A DNA stretch of 64,000 nucleotides from an uncultured Oscillospiraceae bacterium. GTDB taxonomy: Bacteria > Bacillota > Clostridia > Oscillospirales > Oscillospiraceae. A program made the position numbers and the translations under genes. This document shows positions 1 through 7,800 of the stretch, in pieces. The stretch covers positions 17,811-81,810 of the forward strand of contig CAKUMO010000010.1 of the NCBI GenBank assembly GCA_934667815.1. The letters run 5' to 3'. Within the stretch, counting starts at the first letter, position 1; each line of letters begins with the position of its first letter. Below the pieces are notes generated by a model that was not told where the DNA came from, ran no database searches, and saw nothing but the letters and a program-made list of their open reading frames with translations.

Positions 1-10
1 AAATGCAAGA

Positions 11-39
11 TTGACAAAAGGCCGGATTGGAGATACTAT
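11..39 (+). promoter_or_regulatory. SigA-type promoter of the copper chaperone gene
   Basis: TTGACA at 11-16 and TACTAT at 34-39 are separated by 17 bp, a near-consensus housekeeping promoter. It lies 29 bp before the ATG at 68, which has a GGAGA ribosome site at 56-60. Confidence 0.7.
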
Positions 40-67
40 AAAGAAAACAGCAAAAGGAGAGGTTTTT

Positions 68-256
68 ATGACGCTGAAAATCGAAGGCATGATGTGCAAG
101 CATTGCCAGGCACGCGTGGAAAAGGCGCTCAAGGCCGTTCCCGGCGTGGAAGCCGTCACGGTCGATCTGGAGGCCAAGACCGCCGAGGTTACGGGCAGCG
201 CCGCACCCGAGGCACTGAAGAAGGCCGTCCTCGACGCAGGCTATCAGGTGCTCTGA
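68..256 (+). CDS. heavy-metal-associated (HMA) domain copper chaperone, CopZ-like
   Basis: This 62-residue protein is a single HMA domain. The metal-binding motif GMMCKHC lies near the N-terminus (Cys about residues 9 and 12), followed by a ferredoxin-like beta-alpha-beta-beta-alpha-beta pattern that ends in DAGYQVL. Such proteins bind Cu(I) between the two Cys and deliver it to copper-exporting P-type ATPases in the cytoplasm. I chose the ATG at 68 because a GGAGA site precedes it; an upstream in-frame TTG is part of the -35 box. The CXXC motif and small size fit CopZ. The usual partner (copA or csoR) is not visible and could lie to the left of the window. A mercury-binding or merP-like role is possible but less likely. 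Confidence 0.85.
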   Translation: MTLKIEGMMCKHCQARVEKALKAVPGVEAVTVDLEAKTAEVTGSAAPEALKKAVLDAGYQVL

Positions 257-259
257 GCA

Positions 260-423
260 TTGACAGCCTGCAAAATTGCAAAATCTGAATTTTGTATTTT
301 TTGTTATTTTGCAATTTTGGCCGCTGCGGCGGGTTATTGAACGCGAAAGGGAACCCTGACGGTTCCCTTTCACACTATTCCTCCCTCCGAAACTTTCGGC
401 TGGATAGTTTTTTTGACAGCCTG
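260..423. repeat. dispersed non-coding element, copy 1 (core without the left hairpin)
   Basis: The core is shared with 27421-27585 and 46136-46296. It has an A/T-rich inverted pair (AAATTGCAAAAT with ATTTTGCAATTT), a GCCGCTGCGGCGGG block, an 11-bp hairpin (GAAAGGGAACC with GGTTCCCTTTC) and a small CCGAAA/TTTCGG hairpin. In this copy the same 12-mer, TTGACAGCCTGC, lies at both edges. The left hairpin present in copies 2 and 3 is missing. No open reading frame is conserved. It fills most of the gap between the copper chaperone and spoIIR. Confidence 0.75.
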
Positions 424-492
424 CTTGTTAAATTCAAATTGAAAGAACTATCTTTTTCCTCGGATGTGTATAGAATTTCCGGAGGTGCGTAG

Positions 493-514
493 GGGCCGAT
501 GCCCACATCGGCCC
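493..514. repeat. 9-bp perfect inverted repeat between repeat copy 1 and spoIIR
   Basis: GGGCCGATG at 493-501 and CATCGGCCC at 506-514 form a perfect stem with a CCCA loop. There is no T-run on either strand, so it is not a standard intrinsic terminator. It lies 3' of spoIIR and may protect or end that transcript weakly. Confidence 0.45.
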
Positions 515-598
515 GTGGGTATCGTCTGCGCTATTTGCGGATGAATTTCACAGTCATTTGCCCTTGGGCCGAAGCAGGCCGTCAAGCACCGGCGCCGG

Positions 599-1222
599 TT
601 ACTTTGCCAGCCATTCGCGCAGCTTTTGCAGCCATTCGAGCGTTTTGAAGCGCAGCTCGTAGCGCTCCTCGCCGCCCGTGACCAGCGCCGTCTCGGCCGA
701 ATCGAAGCCGCCCGCCTGCGCACACTCGCCGAAATCCTCCGCCGTCGCAGCCGTGCAGAGCGACGGAAACACGACGCACCACCAGTTGTGCCCCTGTGCG
801 CTGCCGATGTTCACGCGCAGCGTGGGATATTTACCCGCAGGAAGCGAGAAGGTGTCGTAGACCCGCGTTTCAAATTCCTCCGTGCGCAAAATCGCCTCCG
901 CACGATAGGCGCTGCGCTCTGCGTCCAGCACCCGCTGCGCCGCCTGCTCGATCTCCGGAAGATGCGCGGCCAGCACGCTTCTCGCCTCCGCGGCATCGCT
1001 GCACTGCGCCGTCAGCGCTCCCGCGCACTGCAAGACCGCATCGCGGACACGCAGCTTCTGTGCCTGATCCGCATCGGAATCGGAATTTGCCACAACGTGC
1101 AGCCGCACGGTCTTTTCCGCAAGCGTGCGCTGCTCCAAAAGCGACTGCGCCGAGAACAGGCCGAAGGCCATCAGCACCACGAGCAGCAGCCATGCGATTA
1201 CTCTGAATTTCAAATAAATCAC
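599..1222 (-). CDS. spoIIR: stage II sporulation protein R (SpoIIR)
   Basis: The protein has 207 residues. SpoIIR is the forespore-secreted signal that triggers SpoIIGA-dependent processing of pro-SigmaE in the mother cell. An N-terminal hydrophobic segment (about residues 8-26) acts as signal or anchor. It is followed by the family motif RLHVVANSDSDADQ, a KLRVRDAV segment, and the C-terminal NWWCVVFPSLC block that is highly conserved in SpoIIR. The open frame begins with GTG at 1220-1222, inside the 3' arm of a strong hairpin and without a good ribosome site, so the true start is uncertain. An in-frame TTG at residue 4 is an alternative. In Bacillus the gene is transcribed by SigF; I see no clear SigF promoter here. 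Its presence argues for endospore formation. Confidence 0.92.
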   Translation of the reverse strand: MIYLKFRVIAWLLLVVLMAFGLFSAQSLLEQRTLAEKTVRLHVVANSDSDADQAQKLRVRDAVLQCAGALTAQCSDAAEARSVLAAHLPEIEQAAQRVLDAERSAYRAEAILRTEEFETRVYDTFSLPAGKYPTLRVNIGSAQGHNWWCVVFPSLCTAATAEDFGECAQAGGFDSAETALVTGGEERYELRFKTLEWLQKLREWLAK

Positions 1223-1250
1223 CGTCCATACCGGGAGTATGGACGGTGAT
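1218..1250 (-). terminator. 14-bp perfect hairpin between ispE and spoIIR
   Basis: ATCACCGTCCATAC (1218-1231) and GTATGGACGGTGAT (1237-1250) form a perfect 14-bp stem with a 5-nt loop. On the minus strand it follows the ispE stop by 8 bp and leads into TTATTTG, so it can act as the ispE terminator. The apparent GTG start of spoIIR lies in its 3' arm. Confidence 0.7.
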
Positions 1251-1258
1251 TTCTAAAA

Positions 1259-2116
1259 TCATACATTTTTTGCGATGAACACCTCGGAGTAGTTCTCCTT
1301 GAGCATCATGCAGGCCACGGCGGCATATTCAAAGCTGTCGAAGATGCCGAACACGGCCGAGCCGCTGCCCGTCATCTGCGCGCCGTAAGCGCCGTAGGTC
1401 ATAAAGATGGACTTGATATAATTGATCTCCGGGTTGTCCAGCACGACCGCTTCCTCAAAAACGTTACCCAGCGCCTTGCCCACGGCCTCGAGATCACCCG
1501 AGAGCAGCGCGGACTGCATCTGCTGCACGTCCGGATGCCGCGTGACATGCGTCTCGTCGAGCTTCCGATAAAGCTCCGGCGTGGAGAACGACAGTTTCGG
1601 CTTGCACACGACGTAGAACATCTCCGGCGCATCGGCGAGCTTGGTCAGGCGTTCGCCGCGCCCCTCGACCAGCGCCGTGCCGCACAGCACACAGAACGGC
1701 ACATCCGAGCCGACCTGCGCGCCCAGCTCACACAGCGCATACACCGACAAGGGATACTCGCGCCAGCGATTCAGCGCACGCAGCACCGCAGCCGCGTCCG
1801 CGCTGCCGCCGCCGAGGCCGGCCCCGCTCGGAATGCGCTTGGTCAGGCGGATTTCCAGCCCGTCCGGCCGTCCGCCAAGGGTCTGGAAAAAGACCTCTGC
1901 GGCGCGCCAGGCCAGATTCGTCTCGTCCTTTGGGACGTCCTCGCGATCGCAGATCAGCGACCAGCGGTCGGAATCGTTGAGAATCAGCTCCACATCGTCG
2001 CGAATGGAAATCGTCTGCATGACGGAGCTGAGATTATGGTAGCCGTCCGGCCTGCGATCAAGCACGTCCAGCGTAAGGTTGAGTTTTGCGAATGCACCTT
2101 CGGTGAGCGTCGTCAT
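1259..2116 (-). CDS. ispE: 4-diphosphocytidyl-2-C-methyl-D-erythritol kinase
   Basis: This 285-residue GHMP kinase phosphorylates CDP-methylerythritol with ATP, the fourth step of the MEP route to isoprenoid precursors. The N-terminal AFAKLNLTLDVLDRRPDGYH motif is diagnostic of IspE. The GHMP ATP-binding glycine loop is PSGAGLGGGSADAA, near residues 90-103. A C-terminal GSGSAVFGIF motif matches GHMP motif 3. The length is normal for the family. I chose the ATG at 2114-2116, which overlaps the stop of the upstream DUF1015 gene as ATGA, so translation is probably coupled. A longer open frame upstream lies inside the DUF1015 gene and is rejected. Confidence 0.95.
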   Translation of the reverse strand: MTTLTEGAFAKLNLTLDVLDRRPDGYHNLSSVMQTISIRDDVELILNDSDRWSLICDREDVPKDETNLAWRAAEVFFQTLGGRPDGLEIRLTKRIPSGAGLGGGSADAAAVLRALNRWREYPLSVYALCELGAQVGSDVPFCVLCGTALVEGRGERLTKLADAPEMFYVVCKPKLSFSTPELYRKLDETHVTRHPDVQQMQSALLSGDLEAVGKALGNVFEEAVVLDNPEINYIKSIFMTYGAYGAQMTGSGSAVFGIFDSFEYAAVACMMLKENYSEVFIAKNV

Positions 2117-3354
2117 TTGATTTTTCTTCCTTCGAGATAATAGCGTTTTTCGCGGCTGTGACCCATGGAGAAGGTCTTGCGCGGCAGGATGCCGTCTGCA
2201 ATGACGCCGCGGAAGAGCTGGCTCTTGCCCATGGCGGGCAGCAGGAAGCCGATGGCCTTGTCCTGCTTTGCCAGCGCGATGAGCGCGTCGTCGTCGTGGA
2301 TATAGTCGATCTCGCCGTCGTGCTCCTTGAGATAACCGTCGAGGAAGCCCTGCAGAACGCCCACGGCAAGCTGGCTCTTTTCGGGATCCAGATGCACCGT
2401 GCCGGACTTTTCGCCCGCGTACCACTTGACCTCGTAGCCGTTCTCCGCGCAGGCCTCTGCCTGCAATGCGGCAAGCAGCGCCTCTGGCTCGCACGCGGTA
2501 ATCACGCGGTGGATCGGCTCAAAGACCTGCGCGTCATCGTGGATATTCTCCAGCTCGACAAGCGCGAAGCGGGCAGGATGGTTCGACAGATCGACGCCGG
2601 GATTCTGCTTTTTCAGTTCCTCGTAGCAGGACTTCGCCGTCGCCAGAGAGTGATTGCCGTCGCCCACGGCAAAGACCACGGGCGTGCCCTTGAGGCCCTC
2701 GTATTTCTTGCCGACATTCGCGGTATAGGCAGTCAGTCGGTCATTGAATGCCTTGGCCTCCTCGCCGTCGACGAGCCAGCCGGTAATGTGGCCGCCGCCC
2801 TCCATGAGATCGAAATCGTAGAGCTTGCGCAGAGATGCCTTGTGCGCGGCGATCGGCTCGATGAGAACCTTTTCGTCGTCGTCACAGAGCATGAGAATGT
2901 GCGGCAGCTCGATGGGCGCGTCGCGGCGCACGCGCATACGCGGCGGAATGCGCTCAACGACGGTCTTTTCCGTTGCGCGGATGGCGGAAACGGAGCCGGT
3001 GGAATAGTCATATGCATCCAGATCGACCATGCCGACAAGGCCCGGGCGGACAGAGCCGTTTTCCAGCGTGCGCTCGACATAGACGAACGCATCCTTGAGC
3101 GTTTCAAACACGCCCGCGTCGAGATATTCCTTCATCGTGCGGTTGATCAGCGCCGTGTGCGCAGCCTCCTGCGGCGTGCCCAACTCGGCCTCGGGCAGGA
3201 TGAGGTTGATGGTAGAGGGCGCGCCCTCTGCGTTCTTGCGCACACGCTCCCAATATGCGGGGTCGGAGGTAAACTGGTCGCAGGCGATGACCGCCCACTT
3301 TTCCATGGAATCCACCTTCGGGAACAGGATATCAGCCGGCAAAAATGCGTTCAT
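2113..3354 (-). CDS. DUF1015 family protein
   Basis: This 413-residue protein matches the DUF1015 (COG4198) family. Visible features are the N-terminal DILFPKVDSMEKWAVIACDQ segment, the internal HILMLCDDDEKVLIEPI stretch and the conserved AVGDGNHSLATAK motif. The biochemical function of the family is not established to my knowledge. Homologues often sit near serine or housekeeping metabolism genes, but no such link is visible here. It is translationally coupled to ispE by a 4-bp overlap. The ATG at 3352-3354 has an AAGGCGG ribosome site 8-9 nt upstream. An ATTATA at 3412-3417 (TATAAT on the minus strand) may be the -10 box for the pair. Confidence 0.88.
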   Translation of the reverse strand: MNAFLPADILFPKVDSMEKWAVIACDQFTSDPAYWERVRKNAEGAPSTINLILPEAELGTPQEAAHTALINRTMKEYLDAGVFETLKDAFVYVERTLENGSVRPGLVGMVDLDAYDYSTGSVSAIRATEKTVVERIPPRMRVRRDAPIELPHILMLCDDDEKVLIEPIAAHKASLRKLYDFDLMEGGGHITGWLVDGEEAKAFNDRLTAYTANVGKKYEGLKGTPVVFAVGDGNHSLATAKSCYEELKKQNPGVDLSNHPARFALVELENIHDDAQVFEPIHRVITACEPEALLAALQAEACAENGYEVKWYAGEKSGTVHLDPEKSQLAVGVLQGFLDGYLKEHDGEIDYIHDDDALIALAKQDKAIGFLLPAMGKSQLFRGVIADGILPRKTFSMGHSREKRYYLEGRKIK

Positions 3355-3471
3355 GCGAAAAACCGCCTTTCAAAATCATTCGTAATTCACGGCAAGCCGT
3401 GGATAGTATTCATTATAACGCAAAGCGGGGGGATTTCCTAGTCCTTTTGCCGAAAAGCCACATCGTGATTT

Positions 3472-3501
3472 TTGACAAATTTTTGCAAAAATATTTAGTA
3501 T
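3472..3501 (+). promoter_or_regulatory. SigA-type promoter before the DUF378 gene
   Basis: TTGACA at 3472-3477 and TAGTAT at 3496-3501 are separated by 18 bp. Transcription from here gives a leader of about 170 nt before the DUF378 start at 3682. Confidence 0.6.
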
Positions 3502-3553
3502 ATCTCACAAATTTTTAGGCCACACTATTCACAGCACAACAAGGAAAGCTCTG

Positions 3554-3652
3554 ATGAAGCTCACCGGGATGGACGGCGAAAGCTTTTTCAACAAGCCCAG
3601 TTTTAAAAACGCAGGATTGGCGGAAGAGATTCGGCGTCTGCCGCAGGGATAA
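3554..3652 (+). CDS. possible 32-residue leader peptide
   Basis: A short frame starts at ATG 3554-3556, seven or so bases after AAGGAAAG, and ends at TAA 3650-3652. The predicted peptide begins MKLTGMDGESFF and ends EEIRRLPQG. It lies in the transcribed leader of the DUF378 gene, 29 bp before it. I do not recognise it. It may be a real mini-protein, a regulatory leader peptide, or chance. Confidence 0.3.
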   Translation: MKLTGMDGESFFNKPSFKNAGLAEEIRRLPQG

Positions 3653-3681
3653 TTCGGAGAATTCCAAAGGGAGGTAACGCA

Positions 3682-3891
3682 ATGGACACGTTTGCATTGA
3701 TTCTCAGCGTCATCGGCTCTCTGAACTGGGGGCTGGTGGGAATTTTCAAGTTCGACCTTGTCGCATGGATCTTCGGCGGGCAGACCTCGGTTATCAGCCG
3801 GATCATCTACACGCTTGTCGGCCTTGCCGGCATCTGGTGCATTTCGTTTCTGTTCCGCAAGCGTGCGCTTGCCAGTGCAGAGGATATGTGA
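3682..3891 (+). CDS. DUF378 domain small membrane protein
   Basis: This 69-residue protein has two hydrophobic segments, at about residues 4-29 and 38-58, and fits the DUF378 family (YuzA-like). The LNWGLVGIFKFDLVAWIFG stretch is typical of the family. It is expected to be an integral membrane protein with both ends on one side. The function is unknown. A GGGAGG ribosome site lies 7-8 nt before the ATG. It is a single-gene unit: a promoter at 3472-3501 and a GC-rich hairpin at 3906-3931 enclose it. Confidence 0.85.
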   Translation: MDTFALILSVIGSLNWGLVGIFKFDLVAWIFGGQTSVISRIIYTLVGLAGIWCISFLFRKRALASAEDM

Positions 3892-3905
3892 CCCGCAGCG
3901 GCGCA

Positions 3906-3931
3906 GGCGCAGGCGCAAAACCGCCTGCGCC
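3906..3931 (+). terminator. hairpin after the DUF378 gene
   Basis: GGCGCAGGCG (3906-3915) and CGCCTGCGCC (3922-3931) form a 10-bp perfect GC-rich stem with a 6-nt loop, 14 bp after the stop. The T-tract is poor (CGCCGTTTAT), so termination may be partial. It also lies 3' of the convergent AraC gene. Confidence 0.55.
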
Positions 3932-3944
3932 GCCGTTTATGCTT

Positions 3945-4706
3945 TCACATCCGGTTGATATGCCCACGGAAAAAGGTGCCGCGAAATTCCGTTGGCGTTT
4001 TGTTTTCGTGATAGGTAAAAAACTTCAGAAAATATTTATAGTCCGAAAAGCCGCATCTCTCTGCTATGCTTTGCAGGGACAAATCCGAATTGAGCATCAG
4101 CGCCTTGATCTGCTCCATTCTCGCCTGGTCGATCGCCTGCTTGATGCTGATGCCGAAGTTTTGACGAAACACGCGGTTGAGATAGTCCGCGTTATACTGC
4201 ATTTCCCGTGCGACGTCTGAAATGCGCAGAGCGCGGTCGGCATTTCCACGAATCCACTCCGCCGTTTTTGCCGCCAGGCCGATGCCCGGCTTCTGCTCGG
4301 ACTGCATATTCAATTCTATCAGCAGCAGACGGAACAGATACTCCTTCCCCTCCTGCGGAAATCCCGGTGTTGCCTCATTATGCAGGAGCTGGCGCATCAG
4401 GAGCAGTACGCGGTAAGCGTTGCGCAGCGTCAGCGTTTTCGGCACGGCCGGTGGACTTTCCGACCAGAAGTGGAACCAATAAAACGCCACATCCGATGTC
4501 ATGCGCGTTCCGTAATGCCGCAGTCCCGGTTCCAGCAGAAGCATTTGCTGCGCAGTAAGCTCATATTCCCTTCCGTTCTCATTCAAGCAGACGGTTCCCT
4601 TTTCCATTATTATGATCTCATAGGAATCGATCACACGGTCGCCGTGGCACCAAGCGCCGCGCGAACAAAACAGGCCGCCGTTGCTGTACCGGATTTCTTC
4701 GTACAT
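3945..4706 (-). CDS. AraC family transcriptional regulator (GH127 module)
   Basis: The protein has about 253 residues, with an N-terminal cupin-type sensor half and a C-terminal double helix-turn-helix. The N-terminus EEIRYSNGGLF, with SYEIIIMEKGTVCL, is typical of sugar-responsive AraC proteins. The C-terminal half carries the signature SLQSIAERCGFSDYKYFLKFF near the end. The gene is divergent from the GH127 gene and ends 13 bp from the DUF378 terminator, so it probably controls that enzyme in response to an arabinose-containing sugar; this is inferred from context. I chose the ATG at 4704-4706. The frame is open to a GTG at 4757, which would add 17 residues. Neither start has a strong ribosome site. 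Confidence 0.88.
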   Translation of the reverse strand: MYEEIRYSNGGLFCSRGAWCHGDRVIDSYEIIIMEKGTVCLNENGREYELTAQQMLLLEPGLRHYGTRMTSDVAFYWFHFWSESPPAVPKTLTLRNAYRVLLLMRQLLHNEATPGFPQEGKEYLFRLLLIELNMQSEQKPGIGLAAKTAEWIRGNADRALRISDVAREMQYNADYLNRVFRQNFGISIKQAIDQARMEQIKALMLNSDLSLQSIAERCGFSDYKYFLKFFTYHENKTPTEFRGTFFRGHINRM

Positions 4707-4832
4707 AAGTCGGATTTTCACTCCAAATCTACATAATATCAGGTTGCGATATTTCACAATTTCTCACATAATTAGGACGTAAGCATTGTAACAAATGCCG
4801 ATCAATTCGTCAATAGAGAGGAAGGAAATCTC

Positions 4833-7800
4833 ATGAACCCAAGCAAATTGCTCAAAGCAGCCGCGAGCATGGCGCTGACCGGTGCGCTCCTGATCGGTAC
4901 GCTCAGCGGCGTCGCAGCGCGGGATTCCGCAGGAGGAGAACCGACCATGGCAAAATCACTTGACTTCACACAAGTCCAGATCACGGATGAATTCTGGTCT
5001 GCACGGCAAAAGCAATTTTTGTGCGTCACCGTGCCGACCGGCATTGCCAATGTGGAAAAGCCCGGCGGCGGCCTGACCAACCTTATCAACGCCGCAAAAC
5101 ATAATCGCGGCGAGGCCTGCGGCGCTTTTGAAGGCGCCTTCTACGTTGATTCCGATGTACATAAGATGGTCGAAACCATGTGCTACGCGCTTCAGATCAA
5201 CGCCGGCGGCGATGTGCAGATGCAGCAGGCGCAGGAGCAGATCCGTACAAAGCTGGAAACATGGATTGACTACTATCCGGGCGCACAGGAGGCGGATGGA
5301 TATTTTGATACCTATTTTACCCTCGCACATCCTGACGAAAAATTCACGGACTTCCTTTACCACGAGCTTTACTGCGCCGGACACATGTATGAAGCCGCCG
5401 TTGCGCACTATCGCATGACCGGCGGCAAGGATTCCCGTCTTCTTGACGTGGCGGTGAAGAATGCGGACTATCTCTGTTCCCTGTTCGGAGTCGGAAAATG
5501 GAAGGCCGTTCCCGGCCATCAGGAGATCGAGCTGGCTCTATTGAAGCTGGCAAATCTCTGCCGGGAAATCGGCGGCAGCTACGCCGCCAAGGCAGACGCA
5601 TACACGGAGCTGGCTTCCTTCTTCCTACGCACACGCGGCGACCACGAGGGTCGGCACGGAACCTCCTTCTGGCCGGAGGGCTGCCAGGACTACGCTCCCA
5701 TCACCGAGCAGCAGCAGCTTCTCAGTCATTGCGTCCGCGCACACTATATGTGCACCGCCATGGCAGACCTTGAGCTGCAAACCGGCGCAGGCGTTTACAC
5801 GGAAACGCTCAAGCGTTTCTGGAACAGCGCCCAGACAAAGACCTATGTCACCGGTGCAGTCGGGGATCAGAATCACCACGAAGGCTACGGCCCGGACTAT
5901 TATATGCCGCTGAACAAGAGCTACGGCGAAACCTGTGGCTCCGTTTCCAATATTATGTGGAATCAGCGTATGAATCTGCTCTTTGGAGACAGCAAATACG
6001 CCGATGAGATGGAGCTACAACTCTATAATTCCATGCTCAGCGGCATTTCTCTGGACGGCGACCGCTTCTTCTATCACAATTTTGTCTCTACCGATGGGCG
6101 TGAACGTGAGCAATGGTACGGCACCGCCTGCTGTCCTCCGAATCTGATGCGCACGGTGCTCTCTCTCGGCGGGTATGTGTATACGCAGCAGGGAGATACC
6201 GTCACGATGAACCTCTATGTCGGCAACGAGGCCGATCTGACGCTTTCTCAGGGCGATGTGCATCTGTCTGTCACTTCGGGTTTCCCTTGGAATGGAAAAG
6301 TCACCGTGCAGTTGAAGTCCGACGGAGCACGACAGATGAAGCTGCGTCTGCGCATCCCCGACTGGGCAAAGGGCGCAAATTCGCTGCTCCTCAATGGCAG
6401 TGCCGTCAGTGTCACCGCAGATGCGCAAGGCTATGCCGTTCTAGACCGAGTCTGGCAAAACGGCGACACGCTCACGCTCGAGCTGCCCATGCAGGCGCAA
6501 TCCATTGATATGGTTGAGGGCTGTCAGGACACCGCCGACTACACCGCTTTCCGGCGCGGCCCGATCGTTTACTGCGCCGAGGCCATAGACAATGCTGCAG
6601 CTCCTGCACAGTATTATCTCAGTCCTGATGCAATTTTTACGGAAGAATGGACGGACAATCTGGATGGAAAGGCGGACCCTTACGGTGTCAGAGGCCTGAT
6701 GACCATTACGACGCAGGAGGCACATCTTGCTTCTCCTGGTGCGCCCGAAACCGTCCCGCTTAAGCTGATTCCCTTCTATGCCAACGCCAACCGCGGAAGC
6801 TCTGCAATGGAAGCCTACCTCAGTCTCTCCCCCAAGTGGCAGCGGCTGGAGCACTATGCCGAGCCAAGCGCCTCACACACCTTCGACGGCAATGAATATG
6901 ACAGCGTAACGCACCTGAACGACAACAACGAAAGCCTGGAAAGCCGCTGGTCGTCTTACAACGGAAGCGACGTTCTGGCAAATCCGTGGGTCATGTACAC
7001 CTTCAAATCCCCCGTCACGGTCAGCGGCTGCAAAGTCCTCTGGTATGACGACGGCGGCGGCGTGCAAACGCCCAACGGCCTGACCATCGAGTATTGGGAC
7101 GGCGAGCAGTTCGTTCCCGTTGAACACGAGCAGAACTACACCGCCTTTCCCAAAAATCAATACGGAGAGTACCGCTTCTCACAGGTTCGCACAACAAAGC
7201 TTCGTATGACCATGCACAACGATCAGACCAGCGCGGCCACCGGCATTGTGGAGTGGCGATTGATCGGTGCCTGCGAGAGCGTCTTGGATATGCAGCAGCT
7301 CCCGGACGATCTCTTTACTGCGGGTCTGGCCGAAAGCTATTTCCCGGACAATGTCGGCGCAGTCCGTGCCGACGGCAAGGGTGTCAATGACACCGCCGCA
7401 CTGGCTTATGTTTACAAAAACAAGGACGGTGGAAATTATTGGGGAAACAGCATTTCTCTCTCCCTTTCTGCGCAGCAGGGACTAAAAACCGACTGGTCGT
7501 CCGGAAAGATCTTCTGGTTCTGGGTCGATACCACGGAATTCCAGTCTCAGCTTTCTCTTGACATTTGGCTGAACGACGTAAAGCCCAGCGAGGGCAGCAG
7601 CTACTATTTCTGGAGCGGTTCGGCAAATGACGACATCGAGGAAGGCGGCATTCTTCCCTTGGCCTACACCGGTGCCGGCTATGGCCGTCTGCCGCTGCCT
7701 GCGGCTTATAAAGGCTTCGTCGGCATTTCTCTTGATGCTTATCACGATCTGGATCTCAGCCAAATCGGAAAATTCTATTTCTATTTTGAATGCAATCAGG

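Noticed and set aside
292..492. 66-codon frame in repeat copy 1
   Set aside because: It lies across hairpins of the repeat. The frame is not kept in full in copies 2 and 3, and no ribosome site precedes it.
3508..3681. Leader of the DUF378 gene as a c-di-AMP, c-di-GMP, SAM or ZTP riboswitch
   Set aside because: I compared the conserved blocks from memory and none fits.
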